Part shown: piece after piece, positions 26,601 through 35,653 of the stretch | Numbering within the stretch: position 1 is the stretch's first letter | Layout: each line of letters begins with the position of its first letter | NCBI GenBank assembly: GCA_025352795.1 | Contig: JANXSF010000003.1 | Location: forward strand, 42,852 to 106,851 | DNA from: Acidobacteriota bacterium | GTDB lineage: Bacteria > Acidobacteriota > Terriglobia > Bryobacterales > Bryobacteraceae | Direction: 5' to 3' | Length of the DNA: 64,000 nt | The notes under the pieces: generated by a model | What the model was told of the DNA's origin: nothing | Database searches by the model: none | Seen by the model: only the letters and a program-made list of their open reading frames with translations | Program-made: the position numbers and the translations under genes

Positions 26601-28733
26601 ATGGCCAATACAAAAGAAACCTATCGAATTCAGGGCATGGACTGCGCTGAAGAAGTGTCGCAATTGCGGCGAGCCTTGGGTGGCGTGACAGGCGTTTACG
26701 ACCTGGGCTTTGACGTGGTCAACGGCAAGATGACGGTTGAGTTTGATCACGAAAAGATGGCCCCTGAGGCGATTCACGCAGCCGTTGCCGGGTTGGGCAT
26801 GAAAGCTGTTGCCTGGGATTCCGGAGTGGTTGCGCAAGCATCGTGGTGGCAGCAAAATTCGCGACGAGTATTGGCGATTGGAAGTGGCGCGGCGTTGCTA
26901 GTGGGGATCCTGCTGATTGCCCGGCACGAAGGCCGTTTTTCGTTGAGCCTGCTGGCCCATGAACATCATGGTGAGCCAATGCCTTTGCCCGCACTGCTTT
27001 GCTTCATTGCGGCAATGATTTTGGGGGCAGCTCCTTCTTTAGAAAAAGCGTTGAAGTCGCTGGCGATATTGCGACCGGATATGAGCGCGCTGATGTTGCT
27101 TTCCATCTTTGGCGCTTCGTTTTTAGGCGAATGGATGGAAGGGGCCACCGTATCGTTCCTATTCGCATTGGCCAACTTACTGGAAGCTTACAGCATGGAT
27201 AAGGCCAGGGCGGCGATCAGTTCGTTACTTGGCGAATCGCCCAAAGAAGCGGTGATTGTCCACAAAGATCATGAACATAAAACGCCGGTGGCAAATGTGA
27301 AGTTGGGGGAGACGGCGCGCGTTCGGCCGGGCGATACCATTCCGTTTGATGGCGATGTTACCGAAGGCATTTCCAGCGTGAACCAATCGTTTCTAACTGG
27401 GGAATCGGTGGCTGTGCTTAAGGAAGCGGGCAGCAAAGTTTACGCTGGCACAATGAACATGGACGGTGTGCTGGACCTGAAAATCACCCGTCTTTATCAG
27501 GATTCCACGCTGGCCCGCACGCTGCGCATGGTTGAGGAATCGCAACAACGACGGGCGGCATCGGAACAGTTTGTGGAACGGTTCGCTCGGATTTATACGC
27601 CGGTGGTAATGCTGTTGTCCTTACTAGTGGCCGTAGTTCCGCCGCTGTTTATGGGCGGAGCCTGGAGCGAATGGTTCTACACAGGCATGGTGATTTTGTT
27701 GATCTCCTGCCCCTGTGCATTAGTGATTTCCACACCGGTTACGATGGTGGCGGCTTTGGCATCGGCTGCGCGGCAGGGAGTGCTGATTAAGGGTGGCGCG
27801 TTTTTGGAACAGGCGGCGCTGATTCGCACACTGGCGTTCGATAAAACCGGAGTGCTGACCGGGGGCATGCCGGAAGTGAAGTCCATTACGGTGTGGAACG
27901 GATGCACCGAGCAGGAAGCGTATGAAGTGCTGGGTTCGTTGGAACAGAACAGTGAACATCCCATTGCCCAGGCCATTATGAGTCATGTCCGATTGCGGGT
28001 GAATCGGTTCTTACCAGTAAGTGAGTTTTATGCCGATGCTGGGCGCGGGGTTGAGGCAGTGGTGGACGGGCGGAAGTTGTGGCTGGGTAGTTTGCGGATG
28101 GCCAAGGAACGCGGAGTAAGTGTGGAAGGTGGCGCGGGTATCGAAGTGTTTTTGGGATCAGGTAACGAACTGCTGGCGCGGGTGGCAATGGAAGATGCGC
28201 CGCGTGTCGAAGCGAAATTCATTTTGCAGGAATTGCGTGGGTTAGGCATTGGTCGGATGTTGATGCTTACCGGCGATAGGAAAGAAGTGGCCGATGATGT
28301 GGCTAATTTCCTGGGGATTGAAGAAGTGCATGCCGAGATTCTGCCTGGGGAGAAAGCCAATTTCATTCGAAGTCTGGAAGGGCAAGGGTCGCGGGTAGCA
28401 ATGGTGGGCGATGGCGTGAACGATGCGGAGGCGATGGCTTCGGCATATGTGGGCATCGCCGTGGCCCATCAAGGCACGGACATGGCGGCCGAGGCAGCGG
28501 ATATTATTTTGAACAGTGGCGACATTCGGCAGCTCCCTTTTTTGCTGCGGCATGCACGGGCTGCGCGGAGCATTGTGCTGCAGAATGTAACATTGGCGCT
28601 GGTTACTAAGTTGGTCTTTTTGGTGTTAGTGGCGTTCGGAATCAAGACGCTGTGGCTGGCCATCATCGCCGATATGGGTGCGACGCTGTGCGTAACGTTC
28701 AATGCTTTGCGAATGCTGCGGGTAAGAAGTTGA
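26601..28733 (+). CDS. P1B-type heavy-metal translocating ATPase (zinc/cadmium type)
   Basis: A 710-residue P-type ATPase. The N-terminal HMA domain has GMDCAEEVSQL, so the usual second cysteine of the CxxC pair is glutamate (CxxE), a form typical of the zinc branch. Transmembrane helices follow, then the actuator TGES motif (NQSFLTGESVAVLK), the metal-path CPC in LISCPCALVIS, the phosphorylated aspartate in AFDKTGVLTGG, a nucleotide-binding HP (NSEHPIAQAI) and the hinge MVGDGVNDAEAMA. The enzyme exports divalent metal from the cytoplasm. The divergent histidine-rich gene supports a zinc role. ZntA-like; substrate inferred. Confidence 0.9.
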   Translation: MANTKETYRIQGMDCAEEVSQLRRALGGVTGVYDLGFDVVNGKMTVEFDHEKMAPEAIHAAVAGLGMKAVAWDSGVVAQASWWQQNSRRVLAIGSGAALLVGILLIARHEGRFSLSLLAHEHHGEPMPLPALLCFIAAMILGAAPSLEKALKSLAILRPDMSALMLLSIFGASFLGEWMEGATVSFLFALANLLEAYSMDKARAAISSLLGESPKEAVIVHKDHEHKTPVANVKLGETARVRPGDTIPFDGDVTEGISSVNQSFLTGESVAVLKEAGSKVYAGTMNMDGVLDLKITRLYQDSTLARTLRMVEESQQRRAASEQFVERFARIYTPVVMLLSLLVAVVPPLFMGGAWSEWFYTGMVILLISCPCALVISTPVTMVAALASAARQGVLIKGGAFLEQAALIRTLAFDKTGVLTGGMPEVKSITVWNGCTEQEAYEVLGSLEQNSEHPIAQAIMSHVRLRVNRFLPVSEFYADAGRGVEAVVDGRKLWLGSLRMAKERGVSVEGGAGIEVFLGSGNELLARVAMEDAPRVEAKFILQELRGLGIGRMLMLTGDRKEVADDVANFLGIEEVHAEILPGEKANFIRSLEGQGSRVAMVGDGVNDAEAMASAYVGIAVAHQGTDMAAEAADIILNSGDIRQLPFLLRHARAARSIVLQNVTLALVTKLVFLVLVAFGIKTLWLAIIADMGATLCVTFNALRMLRVRS

Positions 28734-28736
28734 AAG

Positions 28737-29615
28737 TTATTTCAAGTCTTTGACGGTGACGCTGTCAAGGGTTTCTGGTACTTTGGCCTCATGCTTTTGC
28801 ACTTCCAGCCCCAGGGCGACAAGAGACGCATTGGAGTGCGCATCTTCCTGTTGCTGGCGGGCGTGTGGCGGGGGTGCTGCCGATGCCTGCCAAAGAGTAC
28901 GATTGCGCGGATGTAAACCAAAGCGGTAACCGAGCACCAGAAATATCATCCGCCACCCCAGTTTCCAGGCTTTCCAGTAAGATCCGGTAACGGAAGATTC
29001 GCCAACGCGGGCGCAGTAATTCATGGGTATTTCTACAAATGGAATGCCGTGCTCAATCACTTCAAGCAGCACCTGCGGACCAAAGTGTGAACCACCAATG
29101 GTGAGGTGCGGGCGGATTTGTTGCACCGCTTCACGCGATAACAGACGCTGCGTGCAGCCCATATCGGTGAGCAGCGTGGTGTTGAATAAGACTTCAGTCA
29201 TTTTGGCGACGGCCCAATTGCCCCAGCGCAGAAACTTGCCCATGTTGGCACCCTGCCAGATAAATTCGCGGGTAGTGCGGGTGCCGAAGACCACCGGGAC
29301 ATCGTCGGAGTAGGCCAACAGCTTGATCACGTCGTGCCCACTGAAGGTGCCATCGGGTTCAGACAGAATAATCAGGTTCGCATCGGTGCTATCCAATCCG
29401 CACAATAGCGCATTGCCGTAACCTTGCTTCGATTCAAAAATCTCGCGGGCCCCGGTCCCGGCAACTTCTTCGGAAGTGCCCGGAGCGGCGTTATTATTGA
29501 CCACAATCACTTCATCCACTAAGTTGGTGGCGTAGTAACTTAGAATGGCTTGATGGATTGAATCCTTTTCGTTGTAAGTGGGGAAGATTACTGCAACCTT
29601 TTTGCCGTGCCACAT
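28737..29615 (-). CDS. Family 2 glycosyltransferase (dolichyl-phosphate mannosyltransferase-like)
   Basis: A 292-residue GT2 enzyme. The start KVAVIFPTYNEKDSIHQAIL is the nucleotide-sugar binding fold, followed by DEVIVVNNNAAPGTSEE, the acidic motif SEPDGTFSGHD and the acceptor-side TDMGCTQRLLSREAV. A C-terminal hydrophobic region, then a proline/alanine-rich tail. Enzymes of this branch transfer a sugar to a lipid carrier at the membrane. It is the last gene of a three-gene operon, 2 bp after the methyltransferase stop, and converges with the metal ATPase, ending 3 bp from its stop. Confidence 0.85.
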   Translation of the reverse strand: MWHGKKVAVIFPTYNEKDSIHQAILSYYATNLVDEVIVVNNNAAPGTSEEVAGTGAREIFESKQGYGNALLCGLDSTDANLIILSEPDGTFSGHDVIKLLAYSDDVPVVFGTRTTREFIWQGANMGKFLRWGNWAVAKMTEVLFNTTLLTDMGCTQRLLSREAVQQIRPHLTIGGSHFGPQVLLEVIEHGIPFVEIPMNYCARVGESSVTGSYWKAWKLGWRMIFLVLGYRFGLHPRNRTLWQASAAPPPHARQQQEDAHSNASLVALGLEVQKHEAKVPETLDSVTVKDLK

Positions 29616-29617
29616 AG

Positions 29618-30304
29618 TTACATAGCTCCCTTGGAACCTGCTTCGGAATTATCGGGTTCGGCCACCATTAGAAATTGACCGGCAAAGGGTCGGAAAGGGA
29701 GGCGCAGATACAGGTCAACCATCCACTCTGCTTTAGGCCAGCGGGATTTCATAGTGAACGGTGTGAAACGGGGTTCGCTGCGGATTACTCGGAATCCAGA
29801 AGCGGCCAGGAAGTCTTTGAAACCTGCATCGGTGTAGATGGTTTTGTGAGTATAGTCATCGAAATAGCGGCGGGGTTGCAGGCGGAAGTTGGGTTGCACC
29901 ACAATGATACGGCCGCCAGGACGTAGGACGCGGCGCAGTTCCAGAAGAATGCGTGATCCTTGATCGGTAGTGAAGTGTTCAAAAAAGTTAGATGCAAAAA
30001 CGGTTCCTAGCGTGCCGGTCTGGAAAGGCAGCGGATCCAGCGCAGATTGCATTAGCGGCTGTACGGACGCTTCCCAATGTGCGATCAGATCGGGGTTCAT
30101 GTCCAGCGCCCACTTCTGATTGGCGATGGAGAAACGAGAGAAATCTCCGTAGCCAGCGCCGAGGTCCAAAAGGGCAGATTGGGGATCAACCCAAGGAGCA
30201 AGGTAACGGCACAAAGCACGCCACACTTTTGCACGTTCGGGATCGAACGGCAGGCGGACGCGATGATATTCGTTGACAAATATTTCAGTGGCTTCTGGGC
30301 TCAT
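29618..30304 (-). CDS. Class I SAM-dependent methyltransferase
   Basis: A protein of about 228 residues with the seven-strand methyltransferase core: SALLDLGAGYGDFSRFS (motif I), the acidic LDMNPDLIAHW, FASNFFEHFTTDQGSRILLE and RRVLRPGGRIIVVQPNFR (motif III/post III). The substrate is not readable from sequence. It sits between a membrane GT-C-like glycosyltransferase and a GT2 enzyme, overlapping the former by 20 bp from the ATG at 30304 (an ATG at 30316 is the alternative), so a role in decorating a lipid-linked or surface sugar is likely. Confidence 0.83.
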   Translation of the reverse strand: MSPEATEIFVNEYHRVRLPFDPERAKVWRALCRYLAPWVDPQSALLDLGAGYGDFSRFSIANQKWALDMNPDLIAHWEASVQPLMQSALDPLPFQTGTLGTVFASNFFEHFTTDQGSRILLELRRVLRPGGRIIVVQPNFRLQPRRYFDDYTHKTIYTDAGFKDFLAASGFRVIRSEPRFTPFTMKSRWPKAEWMVDLYLRLPFRPFAGQFLMVAEPDNSEAGSKGAM

Positions 30305-31808
30305 AGATGTAGACATTGTTCAGACCATCCACATGTTTCACCAAGCGGTAATTTTTGCGGATAGCATCCTCCTGAAGGTTGGGCAGCCGACCAAATTCGA
30401 GATCTTCAATTGCTGGTGGTGGCTCAAACAGATTTTGCCCTAGGATCACAGTGGCAAATTGGCGTGCTTCCAGGTCGTTCAGCACTGTTGTGGGGTCGGT
30501 AAGCCCGGCTCGGACTAATAAGTTATAGATCAGCGGTTCCACTTCAATGCGCCCACGATTGTGGACAAGCGAATCGTAATGGACCGAAAGCAGGCGGCCA
30601 GGATGATCCACAAAGGGTTTCAAAGCCATGGTTTCCTGTTGCTTGACTGGTTCAAAAAGAGCGCGTTCGGCGATTACACGGCTGCTCAGCAACATGTTGA
30701 TAGCAATGTGCAATAGCAAAGGCAATTGCAGGACAGTGACCCAAGTCTGGCGGGCTGCAAAAAGATTCGGAAAGAAATCCAACTGATCTAGCGCATAGGC
30801 GGCGCACATGGCCAACACCAGCATCATTTCCATTTGATAATTCAGGTCAGAACCGATTTTAGATGCGGTGAGCAGCCAAATGCAGGTGGAGAATGCAGCA
30901 TAAATGTAAAGCGGCAAAGCGCGGTGGGAAGGTCGAATGGCCCCAGCCAGCGCAGTCACAACGATTCCCGTGCCGGTCATCAACAAATATTGGACGTGTT
31001 GTTGCAGTTTGAAGAGCGCGAAAGGATTGATGTTGGCAAAAATAGCATCGGCGAAGAAGCCGCCGTGAGTAACGAAGTTTAAGGTGAAAGCGATGCCGCC
31101 GCCAGCGATTGCTACACCTGCGATCCATGGCAAAGCATGCTTGCGATCATCCCAAAGCAGCGTGACTCCAATGGCCGCACCGGCGGCGAGGAATGTTTGC
31201 TTGGTGAAGATTGCTAAGATGACGAATATTCCAGAGAGGACCAGCGCGCGCCGATCACGCTGCTCGCGGAATTTCAGGAAGGCAGTGAAGGCGGCCAAAG
31301 AGAAAGAGCAGGCCAGCATGTCAACCTGCCCGGTGGTTCCCCAGAACAAGATATTTGAGGTGGAACCTGCCAGAATCACCACAGTGATTCGGGCAAATGT
31401 ATTGCTGGTGAGGTACCCCAGAGCTCGCCAACAGAGCCAGAGGGACGCCAAAAGTGCAGCATAGGATAGAATTCGTGCACTCTGGTAGGCCGGAACACCT
31501 AAATTATGCAGGAATCCAGAAGCGGTGTAGAAAATGGGTCCGTAAGCGGAAATAGTGAATGGGTAACGATTAACACCCCAGTAAAGACCCTCTCCGTGGA
31601 CCAGCATATTGGAATGCAGAACAACGAGCGCTTCGACAGGAGTGAAATCATGTTGCGCCCAGAGGAGCACGATGAGGTGCCCAATAAGGCCCAAGGTGAC
31701 AAAAGCGGCGATGCCGCACAGTGCTTTTCCGCAATTACGTTGACGGAGGGCGGGGTTTACCACTGCGAGACGAATTTTCTCAGATGCAGTGGAAGTTAAA
31801 GCACCCAT
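30285..31808 (-). CDS. Polytopic GT-C-like glycosyltransferase (ArnT/PMT-type)
   Basis: A 507-residue membrane protein with about ten hydrophobic segments, beginning with AFVTLGLIGHLIVLLW after a basic N-terminus. The first outer loop has the acidic site YGPIFYTASGF preceded by GEGLYWGVNRYP, as in GT-C enzymes that use polyprenyl-phosphate sugars. Repeated aromatic-rich membrane segments follow and a soluble C-terminal domain closes the protein. Family 39/DUF2029-like; donor and acceptor unknown. It is the first gene of the operon with the methyltransferase and the GT2 enzyme, which could make the lipid-linked donor it needs. Confidence 0.8.
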   Translation of the reverse strand: MGALTSTASEKIRLAVVNPALRQRNCGKALCGIAAFVTLGLIGHLIVLLWAQHDFTPVEALVVLHSNMLVHGEGLYWGVNRYPFTISAYGPIFYTASGFLHNLGVPAYQSARILSYAALLASLWLCWRALGYLTSNTFARITVVILAGSTSNILFWGTTGQVDMLACSFSLAAFTAFLKFREQRDRRALVLSGIFVILAIFTKQTFLAAGAAIGVTLLWDDRKHALPWIAGVAIAGGGIAFTLNFVTHGGFFADAIFANINPFALFKLQQHVQYLLMTGTGIVVTALAGAIRPSHRALPLYIYAAFSTCIWLLTASKIGSDLNYQMEMMLVLAMCAAYALDQLDFFPNLFAARQTWVTVLQLPLLLHIAINMLLSSRVIAERALFEPVKQQETMALKPFVDHPGRLLSVHYDSLVHNRGRIEVEPLIYNLLVRAGLTDPTTVLNDLEARQFATVILGQNLFEPPPAIEDLEFGRLPNLQEDAIRKNYRLVKHVDGLNNVYIYEPRSH

Positions 31809-31951
31809 GATGGGGTAATCGGCTAATGTGAGGATTACCTTTAGGTCTTTGCAGCTAAGTATGTGGCGAAGGGTTGATGGGCATCAGCCCCCAAGCCACT
31901 CAAACACGAATTGGGCAGGTAAAGACGCAGGTAACATGCAATGTGGACAGT
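31809..31951. other. Upstream region of the glycosyltransferase operon
   Basis: No gene is visible. The segment should hold the promoter for the minus-strand operon that starts at 31808; I could not identify boxes with confidence. Confidence 0.35.
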
Positions 31952-32158
31952 TCATTTACAGACAAAGCCCTTGCGCTTGGAAAGGTTAGTTGGTCCTTCC
32001 ACCGAACCGGCCAACCGCAAAAATGGTTTCCCCGATGAGTTATGCGCAAGCCATGCGGCAAGATCTTCGGGAAGGCGTACGGTGAGTGTGTGCTCCAAAT
32101 ACTCGAAATCCTTGGATGAAGTAGTATTAATGGTATCTATCAGCCGGAGTTTACGCAT
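31952..32158 (-). pseudogene. Ribbon-helix-helix antitoxin remnant with internal deletion
   Basis: The frame (68 codons) contains the start of a ribbon-helix-helix antitoxin, HTLTVRLPEDLAAWL, and directly after it the usual C-terminal tail KPFLRLAGSVEGPTNLSKRK. In intact relatives about 25 residues, with the second helix and the arginine-rich part, lie between these two blocks, so I infer an in-frame internal deletion. No toxin gene is adjacent. It is probably a relic, although a shortened protein could still be made. Confidence 0.5.
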
Positions 32159-32264
32159 TCATATAGTGTAAGTGTGATTGCCCAACAAGGGGCAGCGCTT
32201 TTCTCGCCATCGGAAAAGAACTTGAATTTCATTAAGCCGTAAAACACAACTAGGAGAAACACAA

Positions 32265-32841
32265 ATGAATAGATGGTTAACAACAAGCAGCATCGCCGTC
32301 CTGGCGCTCTGCGGATTTTCACTTATGGCGAAACCGCCAGCCGGATGGTTTGCTGCTGGCAGTAAGCCGACGGATTACGACATCAGCACTGATCCTGCAT
32401 CCCAATATATGGGATTGCCCAGCGTTCGCTTGAAGTCAATCACCCCTGCTATCAAGGGCTTTGGCACTATGATGCAGAGCATGAGTGCTGATCAATACCA
32501 CGGCAAACGCATCCGCTTCAGTGCGTTCGTTCGCTCAGAAGCGATTGAGGCCTGTGCCGGATTGTGGTTCCGCGTCGATAAGGGGAAGGATTCCGGCTTT
32601 CGACAACATGCAAAGTCGGGCAATCAAAGGTACGTCGGAATGGAAAAACTATCAGGTTGTGCTGGATGTTCCAGAGGACGCAACGGGCATTGCTTTCGGA
32701 ATCCTGCTGGATGGAACCGGTAGCGCATGGATCAATGGCGCGAAGTTCGAAGTCGTGGACCGCAGCGTGCCCGTCACAGACATGCAATTGAACATGACCA
32801 AGCCATCCCAAGGTCCTAAGAACCTGAGCTTCGAGAATTAG
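32265..32841 (+). pseudogene. Secreted beta-sandwich protein, split by a frameshift near 32590
   Basis: The first frame has a signal peptide (WLTTSSIAVLALCGFSLMAK) and then AGSKPTDYDIST, SMSADQYHGKRIRFSAFVRS and ACAGLWFRVDKGK. After one extra base in the AAGGGGAAGG run, the next frame continues IPAFDNMQSRAIKGTSEWKN, YQVVLDVPEDATGIAFGILL and ends at 32841. The two parts join to a single domain (about 190 aa) known from proteins attached to AraC-type regulators or free-standing; its function is unknown to me. A G-run indel may be a sequencing error, so the gene could be intact. Confidence 0.65.
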
Positions 32842-32865
32842 CACTTACTAACCTTGCAGTAACTC

Positions 32866-32897
32866 GATGAGGTCGAATGACGTCATTCGACCTCATC
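32866..32897. repeat. Perfect 32 bp palindrome
   Basis: GATGAGGTCGAATGAC is followed immediately by its exact reverse complement, giving two 16 bp arms without a loop. It starts 25 bp after the stop of the split secreted gene and lies before the Gfo/Idh/MocA gene. There is no T-run on either side, so it is not a standard terminator; a protein-binding site or a bidirectional hairpin are possible. Confidence 0.85.
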
Positions 32898-33020
32898 TAA
32901 CTTACTTACAAAGTGCTCCCAGTGTTACTTGGGTTTATTCGGTTGGTTTGCCCTGGACACCTGACTGGTGATCTAATGGATGCGCAATCATTCATTTCAC
33001 AACAGCAGGAGAATTTATCA

Positions 33021-34388
33021 GTGTCCAATTCCACTTCTCGCCGATTCTTTTTAGGCGCAGCCACGGCGGCGGCGGCTACGCGCGTTTGGGGCGCCAATGA
33101 CAAGATTAATGTAGCCATCGTCGGGCTGGGGGGTCGCGGAACCAATCATCTGAATGTCTATTCGCGATTGCCAGGGGCCAGGGTTGCCGGGCTGTGCGAC
33201 GTCAATCAGACTGCCCGCGAAGTGGCCAATGCTACGCTTTTGAAAACCACTAGTGCGAATGCCAAAGAGTTTAAAGACATGCGCGAAGTGTTTGCCGATC
33301 CCGGTGTGGACGCCGTCTCCATTGCCACGCCCAACCACTGGCATGCCCTGGCCACCATCTGGGCTTGCAAGGGCGGGAAAGACGTTTATTGCGAAAAGCC
33401 CGCTTGCCATAACATTTATGAAGGCCAACAGATGATTAAGGTGGCGCGCGAAACCAAACGGATGGTCCAAATTGGATCGCAACACCGTAGTACGCCTTTT
33501 AAGATGAAGGGAATCGCCGCAATTCAAGGTGGCTTGATTGGCAAGGTATACATGGCCAAAGGGCTCTGTTACAAGCGTCGCGCTTCCATTGGGCACAAGC
33601 CCGATGCACCAGTTCCAGCGGGTGTGGATTGGGATATGTTCCTTGGGCCGGCCCCGTTGCGTGCCTTTAACGAACTGCGTTTTAAATATAACTGGCATTG
33701 GTTTTGGGACACCGGCAATGGCGATATTGGCAATCAAGGTGTGCATGAAATGGGCATTGCGCGCTGGGGTATGGGCGATCCGGGAATGCCTTTATCGGCA
33801 GTTTCCACGGGCGGAAAGTACGCCTATACGGACGATCAGGAAACCCCCAACACGCAGTTTGCCAGCTTTGATTTTGGTGGACGGGAGCTGCAGTTTGAAG
33901 TTCGGGGTGTGTTGACCGGGGGCGAAGGAAGTCCACAGGCGGGGCGTACGCGCGGTGGCCCAGGTGCACCGGCTGCTGCTCCAGTGGCTGATGAAAAACC
34001 GAAGCCTTCCCCATTGAACATCACAGTGGGCAATTTGTTCTATGGTTCCGAAGGTTGGGTTGCCATGAGCGATGCGGGGTTTCAAGCATACAAAGGCGAC
34101 AGTCAGGAATTGATTATGGAAGAAAAGCCCGAGCGCACTCGCGGCCCTGGTGGAGATGCAACCGGCTTACACATGGAAAACTTTTTGGCCGCATGCCGTT
34201 CGCGTAACTATAGTGAACTGCATGACGAAATTGCCAATGCGTATCTGAGTGCTTCGCTGGTTCATTTGGCTAACATCAGTTATCGCACCGGGAATAAGTT
34301 GAAAGTGGAAGCGGGTCCTAAATTCGTCAATGATGCAGCGGCGAACAAGATGCTTACTCGCGACTATCGTAAACCGTACGTTGTTTGA
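33021..34388 (+). CDS. Gfo/Idh/MocA-family oxidoreductase, probably Tat-exported (paralogue of 22610)
   Basis: A ~455-residue NAD(P)-dependent oxidoreductase. I chose the GTG at 33021 because an AGGAG ribosome site lies nine bases upstream and it gives a twin-arginine-like start (STSRRFFLGAATAAAA). Motifs: VAIVGLGGRGTNHLNVYSR (Rossmann), SIATPNHWHALATIW, KDVYCEKPACHN and YNWHWFWDTGNGDIGNQG. A proline/alanine-rich insert at about residue 320 is absent from the paralogue. The enzyme probably oxidises a sugar or inositol in the periplasm with a tightly bound cofactor. Shared C-terminus NKMLTRDYRKPYVV with the other copy. Confidence 0.9.
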   Translation: MSNSTSRRFFLGAATAAAATRVWGANDKINVAIVGLGGRGTNHLNVYSRLPGARVAGLCDVNQTAREVANATLLKTTSANAKEFKDMREVFADPGVDAVSIATPNHWHALATIWACKGGKDVYCEKPACHNIYEGQQMIKVARETKRMVQIGSQHRSTPFKMKGIAAIQGGLIGKVYMAKGLCYKRRASIGHKPDAPVPAGVDWDMFLGPAPLRAFNELRFKYNWHWFWDTGNGDIGNQGVHEMGIARWGMGDPGMPLSAVSTGGKYAYTDDQETPNTQFASFDFGGRELQFEVRGVLTGGEGSPQAGRTRGGPGAPAAAPVADEKPKPSPLNITVGNLFYGSEGWVAMSDAGFQAYKGDSQELIMEEKPERTRGPGGDATGLHMENFLAACRSRNYSELHDEIANAYLSASLVHLANISYRTGNKLKVEAGPKFVNDAAANKMLTRDYRKPYVV

Positions 34389-34447
34389 TTTGCAAGGCGC
34401 AATCCGGTGACGTTGCCGGGTCGCGCCTGTGTTAGATTTGAAGCATA

Positions 34448-35116
34448 TTGACTCCTATAACCCCCACCTGGGCGCTTTTTGCCAGCGCTCATGATTCCTC
34501 CCTACTCAGTGCCGTTACGCAGCATCATGCGGGCCAGCGGACGCACTATCAAGTGAACAATTTTGTATCGGTAGTTGGTCAGCCGGTGAAGGGCATTGAT
34601 GCGTCTTCGGCATTGGTAAGAATTGAAAGTACGGCCCCGGTGATTCTGGATCATAAACCAGCCGATGCAGCGCAAATCATTGTGTTTCGTGGAGTAACGC
34701 AACATCTTCACTACACCGGCAAAGAGGATAAAGAAAAGCTGACCGTGGAATCACGAGTGCCGGTTGCCGCGGCCCCCAACACCACTGCTGTGATCATTCC
34801 CATTCGCAAATCAGCGGCATGGTGGGCGTTGACGCAAGATCAGCGACAGGCATTTTTCCACAAGACAAAGACCAGCGCCGGACACACTAACATCGGCATG
34901 CCTTTTGCGGGCAAGATTTTTCGTAAGTTGTATCATTCAAGGTATACGGGTACGCCGTTACCTTACGATTTTGTTACTTACTTCGAGTTTCCTACGGAAC
35001 TTACTGCCGACTTTCAAGATCTTCTAAAGCAACTGCGCGATCCCAAGACAAACCCCGAATGGGAAAGCGTGGAAATGGAGTTTGAGATTTGGATGACTAA
35101 GGTCAGCGAAGACTAG
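34448..35116 (+). CDS. Chlorite-dismutase-family protein
   Basis: A 222-residue protein with a TTG start at 34448. The C-terminal half carries the family pattern WWALTQDQRQAFFHKTK, AGHTNIGMPFAGKIFRKLYH and LPYDFVTYFEFPTE, ending in NPEWESVEMEFEIWM. In heme-binding members a histidine in the KLYHSR block binds iron, and it is present here. Members include chlorite dismutases and the coproheme decarboxylase HemQ; sequence alone does not decide which. The last codons (ACTAAGGTCAGCGAAGA) are repeated at 36137, after a toxin-antitoxin insertion. Confidence 0.7.
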   Translation: MTPITPTWALFASAHDSSLLSAVTQHHAGQRTHYQVNNFVSVVGQPVKGIDASSALVRIESTAPVILDHKPADAAQIIVFRGVTQHLHYTGKEDKEKLTVESRVPVAAAPNTTAVIIPIRKSAAWWALTQDQRQAFFHKTKTSAGHTNIGMPFAGKIFRKLYHSRYTGTPLPYDFVTYFEFPTELTADFQDLLKQLRDPKTNPEWESVEMEFEIWMTKVSED

Positions 35117-35304
35117 GGTTAGCGATTTGAGGCTTTAATCTTTTTATTCTGGCTGGCCCAGTTTTACTCACTTGCAACTCGATTCGAGTTTTTATCTCTT
35201 TCTCGCATGGTCCATGTCTTCGCTAAGTTTTGGGTTGACTGTCACTCTATCTTGATTTGTAACCTTTTCTCGTTATAAAAAAAGGGACGCCCGCACCAGA
35301 TTGT

Positions 35305-35652
35305 TTACCCCAGTGTCACGGACATCTCGCCATGTTGCTTGCCTGTGGGACGCAGTGTAATCTCAACGTCCTGACCTAGGGCTGTTAAAAATTCCATTAA
35401 CCGGCCCACAGAGAAGGTACCGGATCGCCCGCGCATCAAGCTCGATACGTGCGGCTGTTTAATCCCAAGCAACTCTCCCGCCTTGGCTTGCGTCAAGCCG
35501 CGGGCCTTGAGCGTGAGGTAGATTTGCAAGGTCAGGTCGGCTTTCAGTTGCTCCTGCTCAGGGTTTGCAAATCCGAGATCGGCGAATACATTGCCGCTGC
35601 TCTGGGTCACGGTCGGTTTTCCGGTCCTCACATTTTTCTTTGTCGTTGCCAT
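35305..35652 (-). CDS. XRE-family antitoxin (HigA-like)
   Basis: With the start at ATG 35652 (MATTKKNVRTGK) the protein has about 115 residues. After a basic, disordered N-terminus comes NVFADLGFANPEQEQLKADL and a helix-turn-helix LTQAKAGELLGIKQPHVSSL, then the C-terminal EFLTALGQDVEITLRPTG. This is the antitoxin type that goes with phage Gp49-like/HigB toxins: it binds the toxin and represses the pair's promoter. The toxin gene is directly upstream and stops 1 bp before this start. Confidence 0.85.
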   Translation of the reverse strand: MATTKKNVRTGKPTVTQSSGNVFADLGFANPEQEQLKADLTLQIYLTLKARGLTQAKAGELLGIKQPHVSSLMRGRSGTFSVGRLMEFLTALGQDVEITLRPTGKQHGEMSVTLG

Positions 35653-35653
35653 T

